Origin: Anaerolineales bacterium
GTDB lineage: Bacteria > Chloroflexota > Anaerolineae > Anaerolineales > UBA11858
Assembly (NCBI GenBank): GCA_015485245.1
Contig: WFTY01000470.1
Coordinates: 1-5,979 of the forward strand
Direction of reading: 5' to 3'
DNA: 5,979 bases
The stretch's first letter is position 1; each line of letters starts with the position of its first letter. The position numbers and the translations under genes are program-made. This document shows positions 1-5,515 of the stretch, piece by piece. Under the pieces are notes generated by a model. It had not been told where the DNA came from. It worked only from the letters and a program-made list of their open reading frames with translations, and made no database searches.

Positions 1-176
1 AAACCGAGGCGCGATAAAGAGACCCAGGGGCCGCTACCTGCCCAGGCGGTCGCCAGCGCGGTAAAAACCAAAAGTCCGGTCACACCCGGCTTGGTCAGGC
101 GGAGTAGATCCACCACCGTCGACCAGCCGCGCAACGCGGTTGCAGGGATATCTTGCGCAGAGGTTTGGGTGCTCAT
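1..176 (-). CDS. ctaB: Protoheme IX farnesyltransferase (heme O synthase), N-terminal part
   Basis: Only the first 58 codons are in the window; the gene continues past position 1. The translation begins MSTQTSAQDIPATALRGW and then has LRLTKPGVTGLLVFTALATA, the family's hallmark first segment (L-x-K-P-x-V followed by the first membrane helix). The family (CtaB/CyoE, UbiA superfamily, usually about 290-300 aa) transfers a farnesyl group from farnesyl diphosphate to heme B at the membrane to give heme O, precursor of heme A. The Asp-rich catalytic motifs lie outside the window. The ATG at 176-174 follows a weak AGGTG with 5-nt spacing. It lies 82 bp after the oxidase subunit I gene, separated by a strong hairpin. 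Its position implies that the oxidase needs a farnesylated heme. Identification rests on the N-terminus alone but is fairly distinctive. Confidence 0.85.
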   Translation of the reverse strand, partial: MSTQTSAQDIPATALRGWSTVVDLLRLTKPGVTGLLVFTALATAWAGSGPWVSLSRLG

Positions 177-190
177 CGGCACACCTGGGA

Positions 191-244
191 GGAAAAGACC
201 AAAGGCCAGTGAGCGCCTGCCTGTGTAAGCCACTGGCCTTTGGT
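191..244 (-). terminator. Intercistronic hairpin between oxidase subunit I gene and ctaB
   Basis: Positions 198-211 (ACCAAAGGCCAGTG) and 231-244 are perfect inverted repeats of 14 bp with a 19-nt loop. Read on the minus strand, the 3' arm ends TTTGGT and is followed by CTTTTCC (197-191), a short broken U-tract. It lies 14 bp after the subunit I stop codon and 21 bp before the ctaB start. It looks like an intrinsic terminator, possibly leaky, so that ctaB is made at a lower level than the oxidase. An mRNA-stabilising or processing hairpin at the oxidase 3' end is an equally reasonable reading because the U-tract is weak. No T-run follows the stem on the plus strand. Confidence 0.65.
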
Positions 245-258
245 GTCGAGGAAGTAAA

Positions 259-1950
259 CTAGCGGACCATCCAGGTTTTACCCAGAAGCCACCAGTTCGC
301 CAGATAGAAAGCTGCAAAGAACATCAGGAACGCCAGCACGATGGCGAACGTACCTTTTGGTGAAAAGCGCCCCTCCGCTTCGGCTTCGGAGCCTGCGGTG
401 GTCGCCGCCTGAACCAGCGTCAGGGATTGAGGGTCGTACTGTTTCTTCGACAGCACTGAACTCAGAACGACGGCCAGGTACATGATCAAACCGGTGACCG
501 CAATCAAAGCGCCGATCCCCAGCAGCGTCAGGCTGACGTAAACCGTGCCCGGGAGCGTACCCACGTTAGAGATATCCCAGTGACGGCGGGAGACACCCTG
601 AATGCCGGCGGTGATCATCCCAATGGACACCATGGTAATCCCGGCGCCAAACACGAACGGCTGAAGGGAAGCCCATTTCTTGAGTTTCAGTTCCCGGCGG
701 AAGATCAGCGGGATCAGATAGTAAGTGAAAGCCATAAACGCCGTCGTCGTCCCGGCAACTACTGTGGCGTGGAAGTGTCCGGGAATACGCATGGTGTTAT
801 GCCCCACCATATTGAGCTGCTCCGTCCCCAGGGTGACGCCGGTCACACCACCGATCCACCCAAAGAGCACCATCGAAATCACCAGCGCCGAGAAACCCGG
901 CTCCTTCCAGGGGGCGTTCCGTAGCCACCCCAGCAAACCGCGATTGTGCCCTTTCTTGCGCAAGGCAACTTCCACTGCACCGGGGATGGAATAAGCGTGG
1001 ATCATGCTCCCCAACACCGCCAGATACATCATGTACGAGGTGTTGAAGGCCTTGTAAGCGAAGCTCAAGCCGGGATCAACCAGCAAGTGGTGCGCCGATC
1101 CCAGGTTAATGAACAGCAGATACAGCACGAACGCCAGCCGCGAGAGCTTTTCGTTCAGCGGCTTGGCGCCGGTGGTGATCGCCGCCAGCGCGTACCAGAT
1201 CGCCACCATCGCTGCCAGGTTGATCTGCTGCGCGGGATGTCCGAAGGACCAAAACAGGTTACGGTAAACGCTCGGGTCGTAGTTCGGAATCCATCCCAAC
1301 ACCCAGAAAAGCGCCGGGACAAAGGCAAAGGCGCCCGAAAGCAAGGTGTAGGTAGCGATGATCGCCGCCGTCGCCAGACCGTAAACCACCAGGGGAAGGG
1401 AACCTTCGTAGGTCTTCTCCTTCTTGGCGACCGCGATGGTGGCGAAGAAAAGCCCCACAGCGATCAGCGCTCCTACGGCAAACAAGATCACCCCGATATA
1501 AAAGATCGGGTGCGCCTTCAAGGGAACATAGGCGGTGAACATCACATCCGCCTTGCCCATCAACACGATGATGTTGATTAACGCCCCACCGAGCACCATC
1601 AGGGCAAAGGCAAACCACCCCAGCTTGGGCTTCACCAGGCGCGCATTCAACAACACCGTGCTACCAAAATACAAACCAGCAACTTCAAAAAAGACAATCC
1701 AGGCCACCAGCATGTCCAACCCATGAAGGGTGAGCAAGCGGTAGAACCAGTCCGCGGGCAGCAGATGAACGGCAGGCCAACGCGTCATGGCAATCAGCAA
1801 CGCGGCCGTGCCGCCTACCAGAATGCAAACCACCGCCGCCACCGCATTGGCCTTAATCAGGGCCTCTGCGGGCAAATGCACTTTGAAGCCTGTCGCACTG
1901 CAAGTGCGAAATTCCGATTCGTTCACAGGCATAGCAACCTCAGCAGCCAT
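259..1950 (-). CDS. B-type-like heme-copper oxidase subunit I lacking the active-site tyrosine (putative NO reductase)
   Basis: This 563-aa membrane protein has about 13 predicted helices, as in ba3-type enzymes. Visible ligands are H76 (LTLHG, low-spin heme), H238 (GHP, helix VI), H287/H288 (SAHH, helix VII) for the active-site metal, and H392/H394 (PGHFH) for the two hemes. The region LFINLGSAHHLLVDPG through GLLGWLRNAPW to GHNTMRIPGHFH is clearly of the B (ba3) type. The motif expected as H-P-x-x-Y is H238-P-A-Q-Q242, so the His-crosslinked tyrosine essential to O2 reductases is glutamine. By eye against Thermus ba3, K-channel Y244 also becomes V249, while Y248 is kept as Y253. These losses suggest NO reduction (2 NO to N2O) rather than O2 reduction and pumping; this is inference. 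The ATG at 1950 is preferred over the in-frame GTG at 1956 because AGGAGG sits 9 nt before the ATG and only 3 nt before the GTG. Partners are the CuA subunit upstream and ctaB downstream. Confidence 0.93.
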   Translation of the reverse strand: MAAEVAMPVNESEFRTCSATGFKVHLPAEALIKANAVAAVVCILVGGTAALLIAMTRWPAVHLLPADWFYRLLTLHGLDMLVAWIVFFEVAGLYFGSTVLLNARLVKPKLGWFAFALMVLGGALINIIVLMGKADVMFTAYVPLKAHPIFYIGVILFAVGALIAVGLFFATIAVAKKEKTYEGSLPLVVYGLATAAIIATYTLLSGAFAFVPALFWVLGWIPNYDPSVYRNLFWSFGHPAQQINLAAMVAIWYALAAITTGAKPLNEKLSRLAFVLYLLFINLGSAHHLLVDPGLSFAYKAFNTSYMMYLAVLGSMIHAYSIPGAVEVALRKKGHNRGLLGWLRNAPWKEPGFSALVISMVLFGWIGGVTGVTLGTEQLNMVGHNTMRIPGHFHATVVAGTTTAFMAFTYYLIPLIFRRELKLKKWASLQPFVFGAGITMVSIGMITAGIQGVSRRHWDISNVGTLPGTVYVSLTLLGIGALIAVTGLIMYLAVVLSSVLSKKQYDPQSLTLVQAATTAGSEAEAEGRFSPKGTFAIVLAFLMFFAAFYLANWWLLGKTWMVR

Positions 1951-1959
1951 AATCACAAA

Positions 1960-1965
1960 CCTCCT
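1960..1965 (-). promoter_or_regulatory. Ribosome binding site of oxidase subunit I, decides start
   Basis: A perfect AGGAGG on the minus strand lies 9 nt from the ATG at 1950 and only 3 nt from an in-frame GTG at 1956. The spacing supports the ATG, which drops two residues from the longest reading. Confidence 0.8.
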
Positions 1966-2008
1966 AAAAAGGTATCTCTCTCCATCCTCCGGGACAGACC
2001 ATCCATCC

Positions 2009-2527
2009 TCATTCCGTCACCATGAGTTTGCTCACCATAATATGGTGACCGATCTCACAATATTCATTACACACCAACGAAAATTCGCCGCTGTCCGTCG
2101 GCGTGAGCTCGATAACGTAGTCATACCCTGGGATCACCTGAAAGTTCAGGTTGGTTGGCTGGATGGAAAGGCCATGGAGCACATCCAGAGAAGAGACATG
2201 CAGACGATAGGTTTCGCCCTTTTTCAGTTGCAGGATGGGATACCACTGCCACTGCCGAGCCAGCAGATACACATCCCCAGGCGGCGGGGCAACCACAGGG
2301 ACGCCGTTTTCATCCCCAATCTTGTACTGCTCGGCAAAGTCCATCACCTTTTGCTGGAACGCCTGCGGCTCCACACGGTAGCTGGTGACCGGCACGTTCT
2401 GTCGCCCCATAAAGAACCAAATCGGCATCATTGCAGTCATAAAGAGACACCAGATAAATGCAATCGTCACCCAGTTTTTCTCCATCCTGTCCAGGGGCTT
2501 CCACCAGACTCGTTCTGGAGGGAACAT
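2009..2527 (-). CDS. Heme-copper oxidase subunit II with CuA centre (single-helix, ba3-like)
   Basis: This 172-aa protein has one N-terminal membrane helix (about residues 18-40, VTIAFIWCLFMTAMMPIWFF) followed by an extracytoplasmic cupredoxin domain. The full binuclear CuA ligand set is visible: H118 (VLHG), then C153-N-E155-Y-C157-E-I-G-H161-H-I-M164, the canonical CxExCxxxHxxM pattern. The RQWQWYP aromatic segment (91-97) matches the electron-entry region of the family. The protein accepts electrons, probably from a cytochrome c or blue copper protein, and passes them to the low-spin heme of subunit I. One helix and a short length match Thermus ba3 subunit II rather than the two-helix A-type form. 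The ATG at 2527 is preceded by AAAGGAG at 2540-2534 with 6-nt spacing. It lies 58 bp before the subunit I start and 51 bp after the small membrane peptide gene. The complete CuA site means the enzyme should be electron-competent. Confidence 0.93.
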   Translation of the reverse strand: MFPPERVWWKPLDRMEKNWVTIAFIWCLFMTAMMPIWFFMGRQNVPVTSYRVEPQAFQQKVMDFAEQYKIGDENGVPVVAPPPGDVYLLARQWQWYPILQLKKGETYRLHVSSLDVLHGLSIQPTNLNFQVIPGYDYVIELTPTDSGEFSLVCNEYCEIGHHIMVSKLMVTE

Positions 2528-2578
2528 AGCAATCTCCTTTCTTTTCGTGAAGTCTTTAGAGTTAGTTCTTCCGCGGTG

Positions 2579-2734
2579 CTATTGGCCAAGGGGTACGCTC
2601 AAGAGATTTAGCAATCCCCACACGTTGTAGAGAACAGCGCTCAACACCAGGGAAACCAGGAAAAGCAGGAGGATGTTATCGAAGATCTCCTGTCCACGCG
2701 GAATTTTCTCCTGGCCTTTGTCGTTTTTCTCCAT
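2579..2734 (-). CDS. Small single-helix membrane protein, first gene of the oxidase operon (subunit IIa-like)
   Basis: A 51-aa protein with a charged start (MEKNDKGQEKIPRGQEIFDN) and one membrane helix, about residues 21-44 (ILLLFLVSLVLSAVLYNVWG). It has no cysteines and no motif I recognise. It is supported as a real gene by a near-perfect Shine-Dalgarno (AAGGAGGTGA, 2750-2741), by its place 51 bp ahead of the CuA gene on the same strand, and by the precedent of a tiny one-helix subunit IIa in Thermus ba3 oxidase. The ATG at 2734 is chosen (9 nt from AGGAGG); an adjacent in-frame GTG at 2737 would add one residue. The likely role is a structural accessory subunit of the complex. Sequence similarity to subunit IIa is too short to assert, so the assignment is by size, topology and position. 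Confidence 0.78.
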   Translation of the reverse strand: MEKNDKGQEKIPRGQEIFDNILLLFLVSLVLSAVLYNVWGLLNLLSVPLGQ

Positions 2735-2740
2735 CACAAT

Positions 2741-2750
2741 TCACCTCCTT
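2741..2750 (-). promoter_or_regulatory. Strong ribosome binding site for the small membrane subunit
   Basis: AAGGAGGTGA on the minus strand is almost fully complementary to the 16S rRNA 3' end. It precedes a GTG-ATG doublet by 3 (GTG) and 6 (ATG) nt, counted from the last base of the 10-mer. It is the best evidence that this 51-codon frame is translated. Confidence 0.8.
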
Positions 2751-2800
2751 CTACAGAGAATCCACTTCCTGCCACAGCCCACGCGGGTGCGTTGACTGTA

Positions 2801-2828
2801 TCTATAAAGAATAGATTATTCGCCTGAA
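2801..2828 (-). promoter_or_regulatory. Predicted promoter of the oxidase operon
   Basis: On the minus strand a TTCAGG element at 2828-2823 occupies the -35 position, and TATAGA at 2806-2801 (four of six matches to TATAAT) is 16 nt downstream. An alternative -10, TAGATA at 2804-2799, gives 18 nt. The -35 is poor and coincides with the last half-site of the regulator boxes, as in PhoB-type activated promoters where the activator replaces -35 recognition. Transcription would start near 2794, leaving a leader of about 60 nt. The local sequence is A+T-rich compared with its surroundings. This is prediction from sequence only. Confidence 0.5.
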
Positions 2829-2871
2829 AGAATCCTGAAGTTCATCCCCCTCGCCCTGAAAAAATCCTGAA
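2823..2871 (-). promoter_or_regulatory. Two tandem direct-repeat boxes, probable OmpR/PhoB-family operator
   Basis: Two 17-bp copies, 2823-2839 (CCTGAAAGAATCCTGAA on the plus strand) and 2855-2871 (CCTGAAAAAATCCTGAA), differ at one base. Each holds two CCTGAA half-sites exactly 11 bp apart (starts 2823, 2834, 2855, 2866), and the boxes are 32 bp apart, about three helical turns. An 11-bp direct-repeat period is the signature of PhoB/OmpR-class winged-helix dimers. The response regulator gene of that class ends 59 bp away, and the proximal box overlaps the -35 position of the oxidase promoter, so activation of this operon by that regulator is the natural inference. The distal box touches the T-tract of the upstream terminator. 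Confidence 0.7.
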
Positions 2872-2903
2872 AACAAAAAACGCCCGGGGTGTTCCCGCGG
2901 GCG
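2870..2903 (-). terminator. Rho-independent terminator of the two-component operon
   Basis: On the minus strand CGCCCG, a bulged C, GGG, a 4-nt loop (AACA), CCC and CGGGCG form a 9-bp G+C-rich stem (2903-2881), followed directly by TTTTTTGTTTT (2880-2870). It lies 26 bp after the response regulator stop codon. It insulates the regulator unit from the oxidase operon, which therefore needs its own promoter. Confidence 0.9.
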
Positions 2904-2929
2904 AGTATGACGACAAACCTCGGAGTCAA

Positions 2930-3631
2930 TTACGAGCGAGGCCTCCTGGCGGCGAATTGGTAGCCGACGCCGGATTGCGTCAAAATATAACGCGGCTTGC
3001 CTGCGTCCGGCTCGATTTTGCGCCGCAAGCGGCGGATATACGCCCAGAGATACTCCCTCTCATTGCCATACTCCGGGCCCCAGACGGCTTGGAGCAATGC
3101 CCGATGCGTGAGCACCCGCCCGGCATTGAGCGCCAGGTGCGCCAGCAGGTTGTATTCTGTGGGCGTGAGGGGGATTTTCTCCCCCTTGAGATACACCTGC
3201 CGGGAAGCAAAGTCAATCTCCAAATCACCAAAGGTCAGCGGTGGGCGGGGGGTGGATTGCGTCTGCGCGGCGCGGCGCAGCACCGCCCGGATGCGCGCCA
3301 GAATCTCCTCCACTCCAAAGGGCTTGGTGAGGTAATCGTCCGCTCCCAGGTCGAGCGCTCGGACGATGTCTTTCTCGCGCTCACGCGCGCTTAAAATGAT
3401 AATGGGGACATCCGACGTGCGCCGGATAGATTGGCACACCTGGAAGCCATCGAGGCCGGGCATCATAATATCCAGGATAATCAAATCCACGATGTTTTTC
3501 TCAAACACTTTAAGCGCCTGACGCCCATCCTCGGCAGTGAGCACATCAAAGCCGCGAGCGCGCAGGTTGGCGCCGATGTATTTCAACGTTTGGGGTTCAT
3601 CATCCACCACCAGGGCGCGTAGTTTCTTCAT
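2930..3631 (-). CDS. OmpR/PhoB-family DNA-binding response regulator (KdpE-like)
   Basis: This 233-aa protein has an intact receiver domain (about 4-117): D10/D11 acidic pocket, phosphoacceptor D54 (LIILDIMMPG), S81 switch residue and K103 (KPF). It is followed by a winged-helix DNA-binding domain (about 131-228) with the LTPTEYNLLAHL, GRVLTHRALL and YILTQSGVGYQF segments typical of the PhoB/KdpE branch. Phosphorylated dimers of this class bind direct repeats with an 11-bp period, and exactly such repeats lie just downstream, before the oxidase operon. Its ATG overlaps the kinase stop codon (ATGA), and there is no well-spaced Shine-Dalgarno, so it is probably translated by coupling with the kinase. 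A strong terminator follows. Although the domain resembles KdpE, no potassium-transport gene is present and the context points to respiratory gene control. Confidence 0.93.
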   Translation of the reverse strand: MKKLRALVVDDEPQTLKYIGANLRARGFDVLTAEDGRQALKVFEKNIVDLIILDIMMPGLDGFQVCQSIRRTSDVPIIILSAREREKDIVRALDLGADDYLTKPFGVEEILARIRAVLRRAAQTQSTPRPPLTFGDLEIDFASRQVYLKGEKIPLTPTEYNLLAHLALNAGRVLTHRALLQAVWGPEYGNEREYLWAYIRRLRRKIEPDAGKPRYILTQSGVGYQFAARRPRS

Positions 3632-5478
3632 CCTTCCATCACCACAGGCTGCTCAATCACTTCAAGGCTGAAATAAAACCGCGAGCCCACGCCTGGCGTG
3701 CTCTCCGCCCAAATGCGCCCGCCGTGCGCCTCCACAATCCGTTTGCAGATCGCCAGCCCCAGCCCGGTGCCGGCGACGTGTTGACCCCGCCTCTGCACGC
3801 GGTAGAAACGGTCAAAGATGCGCTCCAACTGTTCGGGGGAAATTCCCGGCCCCTGATCGGAAACGCAGAAAACCACCTCACCATGCCGCGCCTCAACCTC
3901 CAGAAGGATCGGCGTGCCGGGATCGGCGTACTTGTCGGCGTTCTCAATCAGATTGGTGAGCACACACTCAATCTCACGCCTGTCCATCCACACAGGAGGC
4001 AAGCCGGGCGCCAAGCGCACCTCCGCGCGCCGATAGGCGGCGATATTGTGCTGCCGCGAGAGTACACCGTTGATCAGGTCCTCCACCGGGTAAAGCTCCT
4101 TCTCCATGGGGAGCGTCCCGGCCTCCAGGCGAGAAAGGTGCAAAATCTTTTTTACCAGCGTCGCCAGGCGGTCGGCCTCCGAATTGATGCTTTCCAGAAA
4201 ATCGCGCTGGGTAGCGGCATCCCACTCCACGTCGGTTTGCAACAGAGTAGTGGCAAACCCTTTGATATGGTGCAACGGGGTACGCAGCTCGTGCGAAACC
4301 AGGGAAAGGAACTCGTCTTTTAGCTCCTCAATCTTCTTTCGCTGCGTCAGATCGTGGACGATATGCACCACGCCGCGGAGCTTGTTGTTTTCCGGGTTGC
4401 GCACGCGCCCATAGCTGATCTCAATCCAGGCGTCCTTCCCCGAAGCAGTGGGCATACAACCCTCAATGCCACCCCAATCCGCGTGAGACGCGTCATCATC
4501 GTCCGGGTGCAGGAATGGGCAAAGCGTATCACAAGTCAGGGCGCCATCCATGGTGCGCACATCAAACAAATAACGGCAGGATTGCCCTACCAGTTCCTCA
4601 CGACTTCGTCCGACGAGGAGTTCCAGAGCAGAGTTCACCATCACAATGCGCTGATTGGCATCGCTGATCCAGATAGCGTCACGCGAGGACTCGATGGCCG
4701 CCAGCACTTTGCTCTTTTCTTCGGCGATTTGCCCATAAGACTCTTCCAATTGCCGCGCCATACGGTTGAACTCGTTCGCCAGGGATTCCAGCTCATCGTT
4801 GGTGGCGACATCCAGCCGGTGGGAAAGATCGCCCTGAGCGATCGCCGCCGCGCCCTGGCGAATCGTCTGTAACGGCTGAAGCACCAGGCGTTGAACGGCG
4901 TAGAAAACCAGCAACCCCAACGCCAACAGGCTTCCGCCAATTACCCTCAACAGCGCCTTCAGGCGCTGGCGCAGCACGTCATCATACGCCTGCAAAGAAA
5001 TTTCCGTCGAGATCGCTCCATTGACCGCACCGATCTCCGCCTGGTGACAACGCTGACACTTTTCCTCCACAAACAACGGCTGCACATAGCGCACCACTCG
5101 ATAACCGTCTTCATTGCGGACCTCCTGCACTTCCTCTCCGGCCAGGGCGCGCCGCTCCAGGTCGTCCTGGGGCAGTTCATCGGGCGTGGCCCCAAACTGA
5201 CGCACTACCGGTTCTCCCTTAATCACCCGCAAGGAGGTAAAAATGCCGGTCTGACGCAGCCGCTCAATCACTTGCAGATTCCCATCTCGGTTCCCACCCT
5301 GGCTCATCGAAGCGTAGAGCGCCTCAAAGGCGACTTGATTGTGCGTTTTAGCCTGTGCCAGACCAACCTGCTCGATCTCCATGCTCTCGGTGATGGAAAT
5401 AAACGCCAGGATAGCCGTCACGGTGAGAAGAAAAGCGCCGCCAACCAGCAGCATAATTTTTGGATAGAGGCCCTTCAT
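3628..5478 (-). CDS. Membrane sensor histidine kinase with extracytoplasmic heme-c motif and Cys-rich PAS domain
   Basis: This 616-aa protein reads, in order: membrane helix (about 8-29); an extracytoplasmic domain (30-175) resembling the DUF3365/Tll0287-like heme family, with one c-type heme motif C141-Q-R-C144-H145; second helix (about 176-195); HAMP (about 196-249); PAS (about 258-378) with cysteines C301, C316, C320 and C341; HisKA with phosphoacceptor H396 (SHELRTPL); HATPase with N-box N509/N513, G1 box DQGPG (541-545) and G2 box GTGLGLAI (570-577). All catalytic residues look intact. It should autophosphorylate in response to a redox or gas signal at the covalent heme and pass phosphate to the overlapping response regulator. 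The ATG at 5478 is preferred: GAGGA lies at 5490-5486, and the first membrane helix follows at once. A longer frame from a TTG at 5502 has no ribosome binding site. Heme attachment needs export and cytochrome c maturation, which the motif predicts but does not prove. Confidence 0.93.
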   Translation of the reverse strand: MKGLYPKIMLLVGGAFLLTVTAILAFISITESMEIEQVGLAQAKTHNQVAFEALYASMSQGGNRDGNLQVIERLRQTGIFTSLRVIKGEPVVRQFGATPDELPQDDLERRALAGEEVQEVRNEDGYRVVRYVQPLFVEEKCQRCHQAEIGAVNGAISTEISLQAYDDVLRQRLKALLRVIGGSLLALGLLVFYAVQRLVLQPLQTIRQGAAAIAQGDLSHRLDVATNDELESLANEFNRMARQLEESYGQIAEEKSKVLAAIESSRDAIWISDANQRIVMVNSALELLVGRSREELVGQSCRYLFDVRTMDGALTCDTLCPFLHPDDDDASHADWGGIEGCMPTASGKDAWIEISYGRVRNPENNKLRGVVHIVHDLTQRKKIEELKDEFLSLVSHELRTPLHHIKGFATTLLQTDVEWDAATQRDFLESINSEADRLATLVKKILHLSRLEAGTLPMEKELYPVEDLINGVLSRQHNIAAYRRAEVRLAPGLPPVWMDRREIECVLTNLIENADKYADPGTPILLEVEARHGEVVFCVSDQGPGISPEQLERIFDRFYRVQRRGQHVAGTGLGLAICKRIVEAHGGRIWAESTPGVGSRFYFSLEVIEQPVVMEG

Positions 5479-5485
5479 GCAACAA

Positions 5486-5490
5486 TCCTC
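5486..5490 (-). promoter_or_regulatory. Ribosome binding site of the kinase, decides start
   Basis: GAGGA on the minus strand is 7 nt from the ATG at 5478. The competing upstream TTG at 5502 is preceded by CAGCGTTTCCC, which has no Shine-Dalgarno character, so the ATG is the better start. Confidence 0.55.
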
Positions 5491-5515
5491 AAAATCCTGC
5501 AAGGGAAACGCTGAG

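Noticed and set aside
946..1581. 211-aa plus-strand open frame
   Set aside because: Antisense to the conserved core of oxidase subunit I; the composition (Arg, Gln, His-rich, no fold motifs) is that of a G+C-rich shadow frame.
1981..2010. Short direct repeat TCCATCCTC at 1981-1989 and 2002-2010
   Set aside because: Nine bases, imperfect context, between two cistrons; fits chance or purine-rich leader sequence on the minus strand.
1787..2611. 274-aa plus-strand open frame
   Set aside because: It runs antisense across the start of subunit I, the whole CuA gene and the end of the small peptide gene, all well supported. Its translation is rich in His, Arg and Pro and has no domain.
2775..2792. 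Weak hairpin in the leader of the oxidase operon (GCCC, ACGC, GGGT)
   Set aside because: A stem of about four pairs with one wobble is not enough to support a riboswitch or attenuator.
2930..3631. Assignment of the regulator as KdpE of the potassium-transport system
   Set aside because: The DNA-binding domain is KdpE-like, but the partner kinase has no KdpD or Usp domains and no kdp genes are nearby; the class is shared by many regulators.
3724..4323. 199-aa plus-strand open frame, with others at 4354-4872 and 4891-5514
   Set aside because: All lie opposite the histidine kinase, whose HATPase, HisKA and PAS motifs are intact; no ribosome binding site or recognisable domain supports them.
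5487..5502. Possible further regulator box before the kinase (CCTCAA and CCTGCA)
   Set aside because: The two elements are 9 bp apart rather than 11, both deviate from CCTGAA, and they overlap the kinase ribosome binding site, so autoregulation cannot be claimed.
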